33,711 nt of DNA from Actinomycetes bacterium (lineage in GTDB: Bacteria > Actinomycetota > Actinomycetes > Propionibacteriales > Propionibacteriaceae): the NCBI GenBank assembly GCA_023442485.1, contig JAEZZG010000070.1, forward strand, positions 1 through 33,711, given 5' to 3'. Both the position numbers and the translations under genes were made by a program. Of this stretch, positions 1 to 7,553 are shown in pieces. Position 1 is the first letter of the stretch. Each line of letters starts with the position of its first letter. Under the pieces are notes generated by a model. It saw only the letters and a program-made list of their open reading frames with translations. It was not told the origin of the DNA and did not search any database.

Positions 1-335
1 AAACAGCCTGGGATGTCTAGTAGGGGAGATAGGGCTTCGATGAGCGGATCGATAGCTGCCGACGACGAGATATTGTCGCCGGTGTTGATCACGAGATCGG
101 GGCGGCACGCGATCAACTCCGAAAGCCACCCCAGCTTGGAGTGTTGGTGGGGTAGTAGATGAATATCGGAGATGTGTAAGACGGTCAGGGGGGCGTGCTG
201 GGCGGGTAAAACCGGTGCCTTCACGAACCGGATCCGCCATTTCGATGTCTCGGCGTGTGCCCATGCGGCCACGCCGATCCCTGTGACGGTGGTCACTGCG
301 GCTAGTCGGGCCACCCATTTCAAACTAGACATCAT
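1..335 (-). CDS. Metallophosphoesterase, N-terminal part (cut by window edge)
   Basis: Reading leftward from the ATG at 335, the protein opens with a short hydrophobic segment (about residues 6-26, VARLAAVTTVTGIGVAAWAH), consistent with a membrane anchor or signal. It then enters a calcineurin-like phosphoesterase domain with LTVLHISDIHL (the DxH metal motif) and RPDLVINTGDN (the GDN metal motif). These two motifs are diagnostic of the fold; the later GNH and GHxH motifs lie outside the window. Its ATG overlaps the stop codon of the upstream penicillin-binding protein gene (ATGA), so the two are probably co-translated. The pairing of a PonA2-type protein with a membrane metallophosphoesterase is the arrangement I recall from mycobacteria (ponA2-Rv3683). 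The substrate cannot be told from sequence; a role at the cell envelope is inference from the partner gene. Confidence 0.88.
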   Translation of the reverse strand, partial: MMSSLKWVARLAAVTTVTGIGVAAWAHAETSKWRIRFVKAPVLPAQHAPLTVLHISDIHLLPHQHSKLGWLSELIACRPDLVINTGDNISSSAAIDPLIEALSPLLDIPGC

Positions 336-2737
336 GGTTTTGGCTGTTCTGGGGAGGGTGTGGCGCTAGGTTGTGCGGGAGGCTGAGATTGGCCATTGGA
401 AATCCGCAAGTAGATCGTCGTCCCCATCGGTGCCTGGCCGGATTGGGAAACACCGAGGAAGGTCCCTGCAGCACGGGATGAGTAGACGCGGCGTTCTTCC
501 ACCGAGAAGCCAGCGGCTTCCAGGGTCGCCTTGGCTTGCTCCTTGCTCATGCCCTTAGTTGAGGGGATATCGACCTTCTTGCCGTTGATGATTTCGTCAG
601 ATGGCTGGACGAACTTGGTGGGTTTGTAGCCCTTCAGCGCCTGAGCCATCGCCGCCTTCCAGATGCGGCCTGCGTCGCCTGAACCAGAACCAGACAGATA
701 GTTTCCGGACGCCGGGAGACGCAAACCAGACAGTGACTGGCGGTGGTTCTTCCAGTAGGGGTGGGTCTTATCGATGGCGATCATCGACACCCCAGTCACC
801 TCGGGGGTGTATCCGGCGAACCATACGGCTGCGGCACTATCGGTGGTACCCGTCTTGCCGGCTTGGTCGTAGTTGCCCGAGACCTTCGCCGGGGTACCGG
901 TACCTTTATCCATCACGCCCTTGAGGATGTAGCTGACGCCGTCGGCGACCTCTGGGCGAATCGCCTGGGTGCAGTTTCCGTCCGGAACCGGGATGGAGTG
1001 GCCGTCCCGGTTAGTGATTGATTTCAAGACGGTAGGCTCACAGCGGATACCCCGGTTTGCCAGGGTCGCGTAGCCTTCAGCCAGGGTGATCGGGGCGATC
1101 TCGACCGTGCCCAGGGTGAAGGACGCCAAGGTATCCCAGCGTTGCCCTTGGGTCAGCGGGTTGGTGTTGTCGACGCGGCGAATACCGGCGTTCATGGCTG
1201 TCTTGACGGTCTCACACAGCCCAACCTGCTGCTCCAGCTGGACGAAGTAGGTGTTGACGGACCACTCAGCGGCCTCGGTCATGGGGATGTTCCGGGAGTG
1301 TCCCACGGAGTTCTTCACGGTCCAGTCCGGAACCTTGAACGGGCCGGTGCAGGAGTTGAAGACCTGCCCGGAGAAGTCCATCGGGGACGGAGAGTTGATC
1401 CGCTTCGTCGTTGACATCCCCTTGTCCAGGGCAGCCGCGATGGTGAATGCCTTGAAGGTTGAGCCAGCCTGGTAGCCTTCCGCGCCGCCATCCTCGCGGT
1501 TGAGGTTGTAGTTCCAGAAGGTTTGGCCTTCGGCAACATTGTTGCCTTGAACGGGACGCGACTGCGCCATCGCGATCAACATGCCCGTCTTAGATTCTAG
1601 AAGCACCAGGGTCCCCAGCACTGGGTCTTTGGGGCTGATCAGCTTATTGACGGCCTCTTGTGCTGAATCTTGGGCTTTCGGATCGATCTGAGTTTGGATG
1701 GTGTAGCCGCCACGGTAGAGGCGGTTACGGTTTTCCTCTGCGGTCGTTCCACCCAGCAGTTTGCCGTTGACTAGGCGAGATTCGATGAAACTACAGACGA
1801 AGGGGTACTTCGACGAGATACAGCCGCGCTTAGCGATGACCACCTTGGACGGGTCGAATACCTCGAGTTTGGCTTGGGCGACCTCTTCAGCGGTGGCCTT
1901 GCCTAGCTGCTGCATCCGGTTGAGGACGACGTCTCTGCGCTGAGTGGCCGCTTCGGGATTGTGGACGGGGTTGTAGGCCTGCGGGTGCTGCACGATCCCG
2001 GCTAGCATCGCGGCTTGGCCCAAGGTCAGATTTGCTGCGGTCGTGTTGAAGTAGTGTCTGGCGGCCGCTTCGACTCCGTAAGCGCCGTCCCCGTAGTAGA
2101 CGATGTTGAGGTAGCGTTCGAGGATTTCGTCCTTGGATAATTTCTTCTCCAAGGCGATGGCGTAGCGCGCCTCGATGATCTTGCGCTGAATCGTTTGCTC
2201 TTGGGCGCGGATGACGCCGGCTTCGTCACCGTTGAGGGCAGCCATCTCGATGCGGGCCTGCTTGATGTACTGCTGGGTCAGGGAGGAGCCGCCTTGCATA
2301 CTGCTGCCGAAGATGTTGGTGACTAAGGCTCTCGTGGTGCCGATCAAGTCGAGGGCACCGTGCTCGTAGAAACGGTGATCTTCGATCGCGATCTGCGCCG
2401 ACTGCATCCACGGGGAGATTTGGTCGAGGGTGACGGGGACCCGGTTCTCGTCGTAGAACTCGACGAGGACGGAGCCGTCTGCCATCAGTACTTTAGATCG
2501 TGACGCGACGGGGGATATTTCAAGCTCGGTGGGGAGGTAACTGAGGGAATCAGCACCCGATTTCGCGATTCCTCCGGTGATGGCGACGACTGGCAGGGCC
2601 AGACCCGTCGTCAACAGACCACATAGGAAACTCAATGCGAGAAACAGCGAGAGGGGGTAGAGCTTGCCTCCCCGCGAACGTGAACTCATGTGGCCTAGGT
2701 TACGCGAGATGACGGCGGAAACGTAGTCTTGATGCAC
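332..2737 (-). CDS. ponA2: Bifunctional class A penicillin-binding protein with PASTA domain (PonA2-like)
   Basis: This enzyme polymerises and cross-links peptidoglycan at the outer face of the membrane. A transmembrane anchor lies at about residues 27-55. The glycosyltransferase (GT51) domain follows, with catalytic Glu119 in IEDHRFYEHGALD, QGGSSLTQQYIKQ (148-160) and RKIIEARYAIALEKKLSKDE. The transpeptidase domain has the SxxK motif at S426-TF-K429, SVN at 493-495 and KTG at 628-630. A single PASTA domain spans about 720-781, followed by a Pro-rich tail. The 801-residue length fits actinobacterial PonA2. The longest frame starts at GTG 2737; ATG 2689 (codon 17) is an alternative, and neither has a clear Shine-Dalgarno. 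It is divergent from the whiB gene and coupled (ATGA) to the metallophosphoesterase gene downstream. PonA2 rather than PonA1 is inferred from the PASTA domain and the WhiB neighbour. Confidence 0.93.
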   Translation of the reverse strand: MHQDYVSAVISRNLGHMSSRSRGGKLYPLSLFLALSFLCGLLTTGLALPVVAITGGIAKSGADSLSYLPTELEISPVASRSKVLMADGSVLVEFYDENRVPVTLDQISPWMQSAQIAIEDHRFYEHGALDLIGTTRALVTNIFGSSMQGGSSLTQQYIKQARIEMAALNGDEAGVIRAQEQTIQRKIIEARYAIALEKKLSKDEILERYLNIVYYGDGAYGVEAAARHYFNTTAANLTLGQAAMLAGIVQHPQAYNPVHNPEAATQRRDVVLNRMQQLGKATAEEVAQAKLEVFDPSKVVIAKRGCISSKYPFVCSFIESRLVNGKLLGGTTAEENRNRLYRGGYTIQTQIDPKAQDSAQEAVNKLISPKDPVLGTLVLLESKTGMLIAMAQSRPVQGNNVAEGQTFWNYNLNREDGGAEGYQAGSTFKAFTIAAALDKGMSTTKRINSPSPMDFSGQVFNSCTGPFKVPDWTVKNSVGHSRNIPMTEAAEWSVNTYFVQLEQQVGLCETVKTAMNAGIRRVDNTNPLTQGQRWDTLASFTLGTVEIAPITLAEGYATLANRGIRCEPTVLKSITNRDGHSIPVPDGNCTQAIRPEVADGVSYILKGVMDKGTGTPAKVSGNYDQAGKTGTTDSAAAVWFAGYTPEVTGVSMIAIDKTHPYWKNHRQSLSGLRLPASGNYLSGSGSGDAGRIWKAAMAQALKGYKPTKFVQPSDEIINGKKVDIPSTKGMSKEQAKATLEAAGFSVEERRVYSSRAAGTFLGVSQSGQAPMGTTIYLRISNGQSQPPAQPSATPSPEQPKP

Positions 2738-3111
2738 GGATTACGACCGAAAAGCTAGTCCTCCCCACGTTGTGGTCGTCCCCGAGTTGCACCACAAACA
2801 TCACTGCTTGTCAAATCCAGGCTGTCTTGATTCCGGTCCAGGTGGACTATAGAGTTGACCGCAAGGAATAACGCTTAGCGGGTGCATTATGCAGCATCTA
2901 AGCAGAATTTTCTGCAGAAATGAGCTTTTCGTTCACTGCGTGCAAAACGGCTCGTCAGTGAAGGCTAGGAGCCGCTGAATATAGGCTGAGGGCCCTCACA
3001 GGAGCGGGTCCGCACGGCAGCCGAAACCCCAAGAATGCGGTTATTCCACAAACTACACATAGTGATGTATGCGATCTGCGGATCGTTGCGATACGCGTAA
3101 AGGGTGAGGCA
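2738..3111. other. Divergent intergenic region between ponA2 and whiB
   Basis: These 374 bases hold no convincing gene; the antisense frame over 2965-3318 is mostly the shadow of whiB. The region must carry the promoters of both divergent genes. Visible are nested palindromes at 2902-2919 (listed separately), a TTGACC hexamer at 2855-2860 without a well-spaced -10, and a small hairpin CGATC-TGCG-GATCG at 3072-3085 in the probable whiB leader. The whiB Shine-Dalgarno is the AAGGG/GAGG stretch just before 3112. I cannot assign a transcription start for either gene. Confidence 0.6.
2902..2919. repeat. Nested palindromes, possible operator
   Basis: GCAGAA-TT-TTCTGC (2902-2915) is a perfect inverted repeat. 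It overlaps a second perfect palindrome, TTCTGCAGAA (2910-2919). The pair lies in the ponA2/whiB divergent region, about 165 bases from the ponA2 start and 195 from the whiB start, so it could be a binding site for a dimeric regulator. No regulator is identified and the function is inference. Confidence 0.35.
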
Positions 3112-3423
3112 ATGGCGCTGGTAAATCCCAACGGTTGGACCCTTCAGGCAAAGTGTCGTGGCATGGCCGACGCACTCTTTCCTGAGGGAAAAGGTCAGAA
3201 ACGAGCCCGGGCTGTGTGCGCCGGTTGTCCGGTTCGGACGCAATGTCTCGTCGAAGCCCTCGACGGGGGCATCGAATGGGGCGTGTGGGGCGGTTTGACT
3301 GAACGCGAACGCCGTCAACTGTTGCGTCAGCGCCCCGATGTCACATCATGGGCTGAACTGCTTCTCGGCGACAGTGAACACGCCCACGATGTGAAGCGCG
3401 ATATCGCTTCCAGAGTCGGTTAG
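3112..3423 (+). CDS. whiB: WhiB-family iron-sulfur regulator (WhiB4/WblA type)
   Basis: This is a 103-residue WhiB-family protein, a [4Fe-4S]-bearing, redox- or NO-sensitive transcription regulator restricted to actinobacteria and their phages. Four cysteines (C15, C36, C39, C45) give the family's C...C-x2-C-x5-C pattern. The turn motif is W56-GVWGG, followed by a basic segment ERERRQLLRQR that fits the DNA-binding tail. The start is supported by a GGGTGAGG purine stretch just upstream. Divergence from a PonA2-type gene matches the whiB4-ponA2 pair of mycobacteria and the wblA context of other actinobacteria. I therefore favour WhiB4/WblA over WhiB1 or WhiB2, but the paralogue call rests on context and memory. 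Confidence 0.93.
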   Translation: MALVNPNGWTLQAKCRGMADALFPEGKGQKRARAVCAGCPVRTQCLVEALDGGIEWGVWGGLTERERRQLLRQRPDVTSWAELLLGDSEHAHDVKRDIASRVG

Positions 3424-3461
3424 TTCCTGATCGTCGAGGCGATTAATCAAGGAAATCAATC

Positions 3462-3623
3462 ATGACAAAATGGGAATACTTCACTGCACCTATTCTTATT
3501 CACGCCTCTCAGCAGATCCTGAATAACTTTGGGGAAGAAGGTTGGGAGCTCGTCCAGGTCGTCCCCGGTCCGAACCCGGAGACCCTAGTCGGCTATTTCA
3601 AGCGGCCAATCAACCAGGGCTAG
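3462..3623 (+). CDS. DUF4177 small conserved protein (53 aa)
   Basis: This short frame encodes MTKWEYFTAPILIH...EEGWELVQVV...VGYFKRP. The WEY start, GWELVQVVPG core and YFKRP end match the actinobacterial DUF4177 family, as I remember the small Rv3678A-type protein that also lies beside the RidA gene in mycobacteria. The start ATG has an AAGGA Shine-Dalgarno at 3449-3453, eight bases upstream. It ends five bases before the ridA start, so the two are probably one transcript. The function is unknown; the family is small, soluble and probably a two-layer alpha/beta fold. Confidence 0.85.
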   Translation: MTKWEYFTAPILIHASQQILNNFGEEGWELVQVVPGPNPETLVGYFKRPINQG

Positions 3624-3628
3624 GCGCC

Positions 3629-4104
3629 ATGTCTATGTCCGCTTTGTCTGCTTCACAACGCCTGCACCAGCTCGGCTTTGAACTACCCCGAGTCGCCTCC
3701 CTCTGGCCTCTTACATTCCTGCCAAGCAGGTCGGTGACCAGGTGATGTGCTCGGGGCAGCTTCCACTCGTTGATGGGGTATTGACCTTGACGGGGAAGGC
3801 TGGCGCCGAAGCCACAGTCGATCAGGCCGCAGATCAAGCCCGGATCGCCTGCCTCAATGCCCTAGCTGCGGTTAGTTCTGTTGCTGGCGGTATTGACCGG
3901 ATCACCTCCGTGGTGAAGGTCTGCGTCTATGTGGCTTCTACGCCTGACTTCACTCAGCAGCCGGAGGTGGCCAACGGTGCCTCGAACCTTCTCGGTGAGG
4001 TCTTCGGGGATCAGGGTGCCCACGTCCGTTCAGCAGTCGGCGTGGCCGTCCTGCCCAGAGATGCCGTCGTCGAGGTAGAACTGATAGTCACGGTCGAGTC
4101 GTGA
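3629..4104 (+). pseudogene. ridA: RidA-family protein gene with one-base frameshift
   Basis: RidA/YjgF-family proteins hydrolyse reactive enamine/imine intermediates or serve related roles. From ATG 3629 the frame reads MSMSALSASQRLHQLGFELPRVAS, then goes out of register and stops at 3745. The frame one base back continues PLASYIPAKQVGDQVMCSGQLPLVDG and runs to the TGA at 4102-4104 with ARSAVGVAVLPRDAVVEVELIV, typical of the C terminus. Adding one C to the CCC run at 3699-3701 joins the halves into about 158 residues, the usual length for the Rv3678c-like subfamily. As given, the only intact frame starts at GTG 3742 or ATG 3745 and lacks the first 38 or so residues, including the first beta strand. 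The cause could be a real mutation or a homopolymer sequencing error. The stop overlaps the nth start (GTGA). Confidence 0.8.
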
Positions 4105-4769
4105 CCGGAAGCTTGCGGTTTCGGGCTGGGGCGGAGGCGACCTGGCAGGTCCTTCTCGCGACCTATCCGGACGCCGAGTGTGAACTGATTTACCACACTC
4201 CGTTCCAGCTACTTGTTGCCACCATTCTGTCTGCCAGGTGTACTGACAAACAGGTCAACAAGGTTACCCCCGCCTTATTCGATGCCTACCCCGACGTTGA
4301 GGCGATGTCGGTTGCTCCCCTCGACCATCTCGAAGAGTTGATCCGCCCCACAGGTAACTACCACGCCAAAGCCCGTTCGGTGCTGGGATCTGCAGTCCAG
4401 ATCTGTGATGAGTTCGGTGGCGAGGTCCCGAAGAGTTTGGATGAGTTGATTACCTTGCCCGGGGTTGGGCGCAAAACCGCGAATGTGGTGTTAGGTAATG
4501 CTTTCGGGGTGCCAGGGCTTACCCCGGACACCCACTTCACGAGGGTGTCTAGGCGTCTCGGCTGGACTGAGGCAAAGACGCCGGATCGCATCGAGGCTGA
4601 CGTAGCGACCCTCTTCGACCCCCAGGTGTGGACGAAACTGTCTCACGTCCTGATCTGGCATGGACGCCGGTTGTGCCGATCCCGGTCGCCGCTGTGCCAG
4701 GAGTGTCCGGTGGCGATGCCCGACCCTCAGCGAGGGCTGCCCGGGTGCGCCTTCGTCGCTGAGGCTTAG
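4101..4769 (+). CDS. nth: Endonuclease III (base-excision DNA glycosylase/AP lyase)
   Basis: Nth removes oxidised pyrimidines from DNA and cleaves the abasic site. The helix-hairpin-helix is LPGVGRKTA (119-127) with catalytic Lys125; the catalytic Asp is D143 in DTHFTRVSRRLG. The start is GTG 4101, overlapping the ridA stop by GTGA. The iron-sulfur region begins normally (C192-x6-C199-x2-C202), but the fourth Cys is C216, 13 residues later instead of five. A different frame from 4717 reads CPTLSEGCPGAP, which resembles the usual CPSFGxGP ending of actinobacterial Nth. The C terminus may thus be altered by a small indel near 4711-4717. The catalytic part is intact. The RidA-Nth order matches mycobacteria, but the crp gene found between them there is absent. 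Confidence 0.92.
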   Translation: MTGSLRFRAGAEATWQVLLATYPDAECELIYHTPFQLLVATILSARCTDKQVNKVTPALFDAYPDVEAMSVAPLDHLEELIRPTGNYHAKARSVLGSAVQICDEFGGEVPKSLDELITLPGVGRKTANVVLGNAFGVPGLTPDTHFTRVSRRLGWTEAKTPDRIEADVATLFDPQVWTKLSHVLIWHGRRLCRSRSPLCQECPVAMPDPQRGLPGCAFVAEA

Positions 4770-4838
4770 GTGACAGCTTAAAGCAACGTGACGGGGAATA
4801 CACCCCGTCACGTCTAGATGAGTCTCGAAAACCCGAAA

Positions 4839-5348
4839 CTACTGAGCCCGTAGCGAGCGGGCCTGACGTCGCGCCTTCTTTTCTTCTTCGCGAGCGAACT
4901 TGTTGGACTCAATCAAGGTGGCGGCACGCATGCGACCGGCTGCGATGGATTCGCTGATCGCGGCCATGGTGGACTTGGCTTCTTCGATGGTCGCCTTCGG
5001 GGCGCCAACCTTCTTGAACCGTCCCTTGCCGAAGAGGGCAGCGATTACGGCGAGCACCAGCATGATCAAACCGGAGGTCACGAAACCGAGGCAGATTGCG
5101 GTGACCGGATGCATGTGGGCGGCCTTGTGGTAGATCACAGCGAAAGCGAAGGTCACTGCGAAGCCGAACATATTCATGGCTTTGACGAGGAAATATCCGG
5201 CACCGCCGAATGCGCCAGCCCCGATCCCGGCATATTTGACCATCGGGCCCATCTCGGCCTTGGCCAATTCGATATTCTTCTTCAACAGCTTTGGAGCACT
5301 GGCTTTGATCTGTCCAGTGTAATTGGGGTCTGCCAGACGCTCGTCCAT
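4839..5348 (-). CDS. Holin-superfamily-III-like membrane protein (putative actinobacterial Holin-X)
   Basis: This 169-residue protein has an amphipathic N terminus (about 1-35), two or three hydrophobic segments (about 37-60, 62-80 and 83-110, ending LIMLVLAVIAALFG) and a charged helical tail. The tail ends in EEEKKARRQARSLRAQ. This layout fits the Phage_holin_3_6 (Holin-X) family common in actinobacterial chromosomes, where it is a housekeeping membrane protein rather than a phage lysis gene. The start at 5348 is well supported by AAGGAGAA eight or so bases upstream. A homologue lies a few genes from nth in mycobacteria as I recall. Its function is not established. Confidence 0.75.
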   Translation of the reverse strand: MDERLADPNYTGQIKASAPKLLKKNIELAKAEMGPMVKYAGIGAGAFGGAGYFLVKAMNMFGFAVTFAFAVIYHKAAHMHPVTAICLGFVTSGLIMLVLAVIAALFGKGRFKKVGAPKATIEEAKSTMAAISESIAAGRMRAATLIESNKFAREEEKKARRQARSLRAQ

Positions 5349-5521
5349 GGCCGTTCTCCTTCAATCCTTGTCAGGGGTGGCGGTGGCTTGATGACCACCT
5401 CGCGTTGCCTGATGTGACGTGATGGCTTGTGAAGCCGAGTCAGTTACGCGCCCTACTTTACGCATTTGTTCCAGCAGAGTTGCGAATTGACGCCAAGCAG
5501 GTATCGGTCAACCATTTTCAC

Positions 5522-5535
5522 CCACCCTTGGGTGG
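5522..5535. repeat. 14-bp palindrome downstream of the methyltransferase gene
   Basis: CCACCC-TT-GGGTGG is a perfect inverted repeat 20 bases beyond the stop of the minus-strand methyltransferase gene. The two-base loop is too tight for a standard terminator and only a short AAAA follows on the minus strand. It could be a protein-binding site or a weak terminator with a partly opened stem. Confidence 0.3.
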
Positions 5536-5555
5536 TGAACCTAACCCTAGCGCAT

Positions 5556-6293
5556 CTAAACCGGAATGATCAGCCCAGAATCGTCCATCTCGATCGGAGC
5601 GGTCAGCTCGGCGTGATCGACCCAGCCGCGCCACATCTGCAACGAATAGGGCAGGCGCAGGTTGCGAATACCGGTGGCGTATTTGTCGTACAGATCCGCG
5701 ACGGCTTCGCGCAGCAACTCGTGTTCATCCTCGCTGGCATCTGGGGTAGCCGCGACGGACATGTTGATTAGCTGCGTGCGGGTGGTGTCGATCCACATTC
5801 TAAAGTGAGTATTTTCCGTAGCCGGGAAATACTTGGAGGTCAACAATGCGTCAACCGATTCGACCTCGGTGAAGCTGCGCATGGCCTCGGGGTTGAGTTG
5901 CTGGACGATGGCAGCCAGCTTCTGCACCCACGGAATCGTATCGTCGCGAACCAAGTAAGAGATCGTCACATGGCCACCAGGACGCAGCACCCGAGCAATC
6001 TCCGACAGCACCAAACCGGGCGCAAGGGTGTGGAAGGTTTGGTGAACCAGGACGGTATCGAACTGGCACGGGTGGAAGGGAAGATTCTCGGCAGCGGCAA
6101 CGACGGTAGTGATTCCAGCAATCTCAGGGATGGCCCCCAGGTCCTTCTCAGAGCGGCAAGCAACCGTCACTCGGTGCCCATGATGGGATACCGCCCGCAC
6201 CAAGGCTGCGGAACCGCCGATGATCAAGACGGCTTGGGGGTCGCGTCCAATCATGAATTCCAGCCCGGCTTCGGGAATCTTCGTTTGCGCCAT
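5556..6293 (-). CDS. Class I SAM-dependent methyltransferase, substrate unknown
   Basis: This 245-residue protein has a Rossmann methyltransferase core. Motif I is AVLIIGGSAALVRAVSHHGHRVTVACRSE (about 19-48), followed by an acidic-loop equivalent and AAAENLPFHPCQFDTVLVHQTFH. RVLRPGGHVTISY is the typical motif after strand five. Motif I has GGSAA where most members have GxGxG, a variation seen in Methyltransf_11-type enzymes. The C terminus is helical and does not point to a substrate. The gene is probably monocistronic, divergent from ssd, with a possible leaderless promoter (-10 TAAAGT at 6305-6300). No neighbour hints at a pathway. Confidence 0.82.
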   Translation of the reverse strand: MAQTKIPEAGLEFMIGRDPQAVLIIGGSAALVRAVSHHGHRVTVACRSEKDLGAIPEIAGITTVVAAAENLPFHPCQFDTVLVHQTFHTLAPGLVLSEIARVLRPGGHVTISYLVRDDTIPWVQKLAAIVQQLNPEAMRSFTEVESVDALLTSKYFPATENTHFRMWIDTTRTQLINMSVAATPDASEDEHELLREAVADLYDKYATGIRNLRLPYSLQMWRGWVDHAELTAPIEMDDSGLIIPV

Positions 6294-6299
6294 GCCCCT

Positions 6300-6305
6300 A
6301 CTTTA
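6300..6305 (-). promoter_or_regulatory. -10 element of a probable leaderless promoter
   Basis: On the minus strand TAAAGT is followed by six bases and then the ATG of the methyltransferase gene at 6293. This spacing places the transcription start at or next to the A of the ATG, as in leaderless actinobacterial mRNAs. A -35 is weak (TGACCC about 19 bases upstream). An AGGGG stretch in the spacer could instead act as a Shine-Dalgarno from a farther promoter. Confidence 0.4.
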
Positions 6306-6401
6306 TCGACTTATGAAAGGCCACGGGTCAGCCACGCGGATCGAATGGATCAGGGGTGATTTCGGGGTGGGGAAACCGCCAAGGTGTAGGCCGCGCTCGC
6401 A

Positions 6402-6433
6402 AGATCGGGCCTTGGACGCCCACGGCCCGATTT
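6402..6433. repeat. Long hairpin upstream of ssd
   Basis: ATCGGGCC (6404-6411) and GGCCCGAT (6424-6431) form a perfect 8-bp stem around a 12-base loop. The stem extends by a G-T and an A-T pair and is followed by TTT on the plus strand. It resembles a terminator but lies between two divergent genes, about 55 bases before the ssd start. It may act as an attenuator or leader structure for the tad operon, or stop transcription entering from the left. Confidence 0.4.
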
Positions 6434-6488
6434 CCACATCGAGACAACAGCGGCGGCAACCCGCTGGGGTAGCGGAAATACTCTAGGC

Positions 6489-7553
6489 ATGGAGGAGGCG
6501 ATCTCGAACCCGACGGTTGTGTTGGCCAGTGCTGATTCAACCATCGGCGACTATATCTGCGCGGCGGTGGCTAGTCTTCACCTTGGCATGCAGGTCTGTG
6601 TGGAGGCGGCTGCCGTCGCGTCCGTGTGGCAGGAAGCAGCGGTGGTCATCGTCGGGGTTGATCTCGCTGCCGAAATCGCCGCGCTGGGGTTGCCGAGCCG
6701 AGCCCACACCTATCTCGTCGGTGGCGATCCTGCCACCGTCTTGACCTGGTCGTCGGCCCTGCGGGCTGCTGTGATCGTGATTCCCGATCAGGCAGCCATC
6801 ATCGCAGACCTGATCGACTCGGCTGTCCGTCCTGCCGTGAGCGCCAGGATCGTGGCGGTGTCGAGCCCGGTGGGTGGCGCTGGCGCTTCGACGTTGGCGG
6901 CGTCGCTGAGTTATCAACTAGCCAGGGCTGGGCGTTCGGTGGTTCTGGTGGAGCTGGTTGAGTCTGCCGGAGGGGTTGATCTCCTCTTCGCTGCCGAAGA
7001 CCTTCCGGGTCTGCGCTGGGGCGATTTGCGGTCCGTCACTGGGAAACCGTCGGATTTGTTGCGGCAGTTACCAACCGTCTCCGGCGTCACCTTATTGTCG
7101 AACTCTCGCCTTGGTCCAGACTCTGCTGGGGATAGGCAATCTATTTCTCGTCAAGGGGCGGAGGTTGAGTCGTCAGTATTGACGGCATTGGCGCGCGAGG
7201 CTGACTATCTCATCTGCGACGGTATCCCCAGCCGGATGAATCCCGATCAGGTCTTGTGGGTGATCCCAGCCGATGTTAGATCTGTCGCCGCCGCCTGCAA
7301 TCACTTCGGTGTAGACCCTCGACGCAGAGCGAATGGGGCCTGTGTAGTGCGGACCGGGCGAGGTCGCCGTCTTCCCCCGCGTTTAGTTGCTGAGACTTGT
7401 CGGGTCCCGCTAGCTGGGGTACTGCCCGATGAACGAGAAATCCCGTCATGGGCGGCACTCGGGCGGCCTGCGGTGGCCAGGAATCCTTTGGGTGCGTCCC
7501 TATCTCGCTACACCCGAACCATCCGGCAACTGGCGCGGCAGATGGAGGCTTGA
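6489..7553 (+). CDS. ssd: Ssd/TadZ-like P-loop protein of the Tad pilus locus
   Basis: Encodes a 354-residue CpaE/TadZ-like protein, the family that positions the Tad pilus machinery at the cell surface; the mycobacterial homologue is called Ssd (septum site determining protein). An N-terminal receiver-like part (about 1-115) precedes a ParA/MinD-like ATPase domain. The P-loop SPVGGAGAST (126-135) is deviant and has no lysine at either the signature or the Walker position, so ATP hydrolysis is doubtful. This deviation fits the Rv3660c type as I recall it. The start ATG 6489 has no upstream Shine-Dalgarno; TACTCT at 6479-6484 could be a -10 very close to the start. The stop overlaps the tadA ATG by one base, giving translational coupling. 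Confidence 0.85.
   Translation: MEEAISNPTVVLASADSTIGDYICAAVASLHLGMQVCVEAAAVASVWQEAAVVIVGVDLAAEIAALGLPSRAHTYLVGGDPATVLTWSSALRAAVIVIPDQAAIIADLIDSAVRPAVSARIVAVSSPVGGAGASTLAASLSYQLARAGRSVVLVELVESAGGVDLLFAAEDLPGLRWGDLRSVTGKPSDLLRQLPTVSGVTLLSNSRLGPDSAGDRQSISRQGAEVESSVLTALAREADYLICDGIPSRMNPDQVLWVIPADVRSVAAACNHFGVDPRRRANGACVVRTGRGRRLPPRLVAETCRVPLAGVLPDEREIPSWAALGRPAVARNPLGASLSRYTRTIRQLARQMEA

Noticed and set aside
2965..3318. 117-codon minus-strand frame over the whiB region
   Set aside because: It runs antisense through whiB, which has clear family motifs, and has no start signal or recognisable domain.
4839..5348. Phage holin as a sign of a prophage
   Set aside because: No phage gene lies nearby; this holin-superfamily protein is a normal chromosomal gene in actinobacteria near nth.
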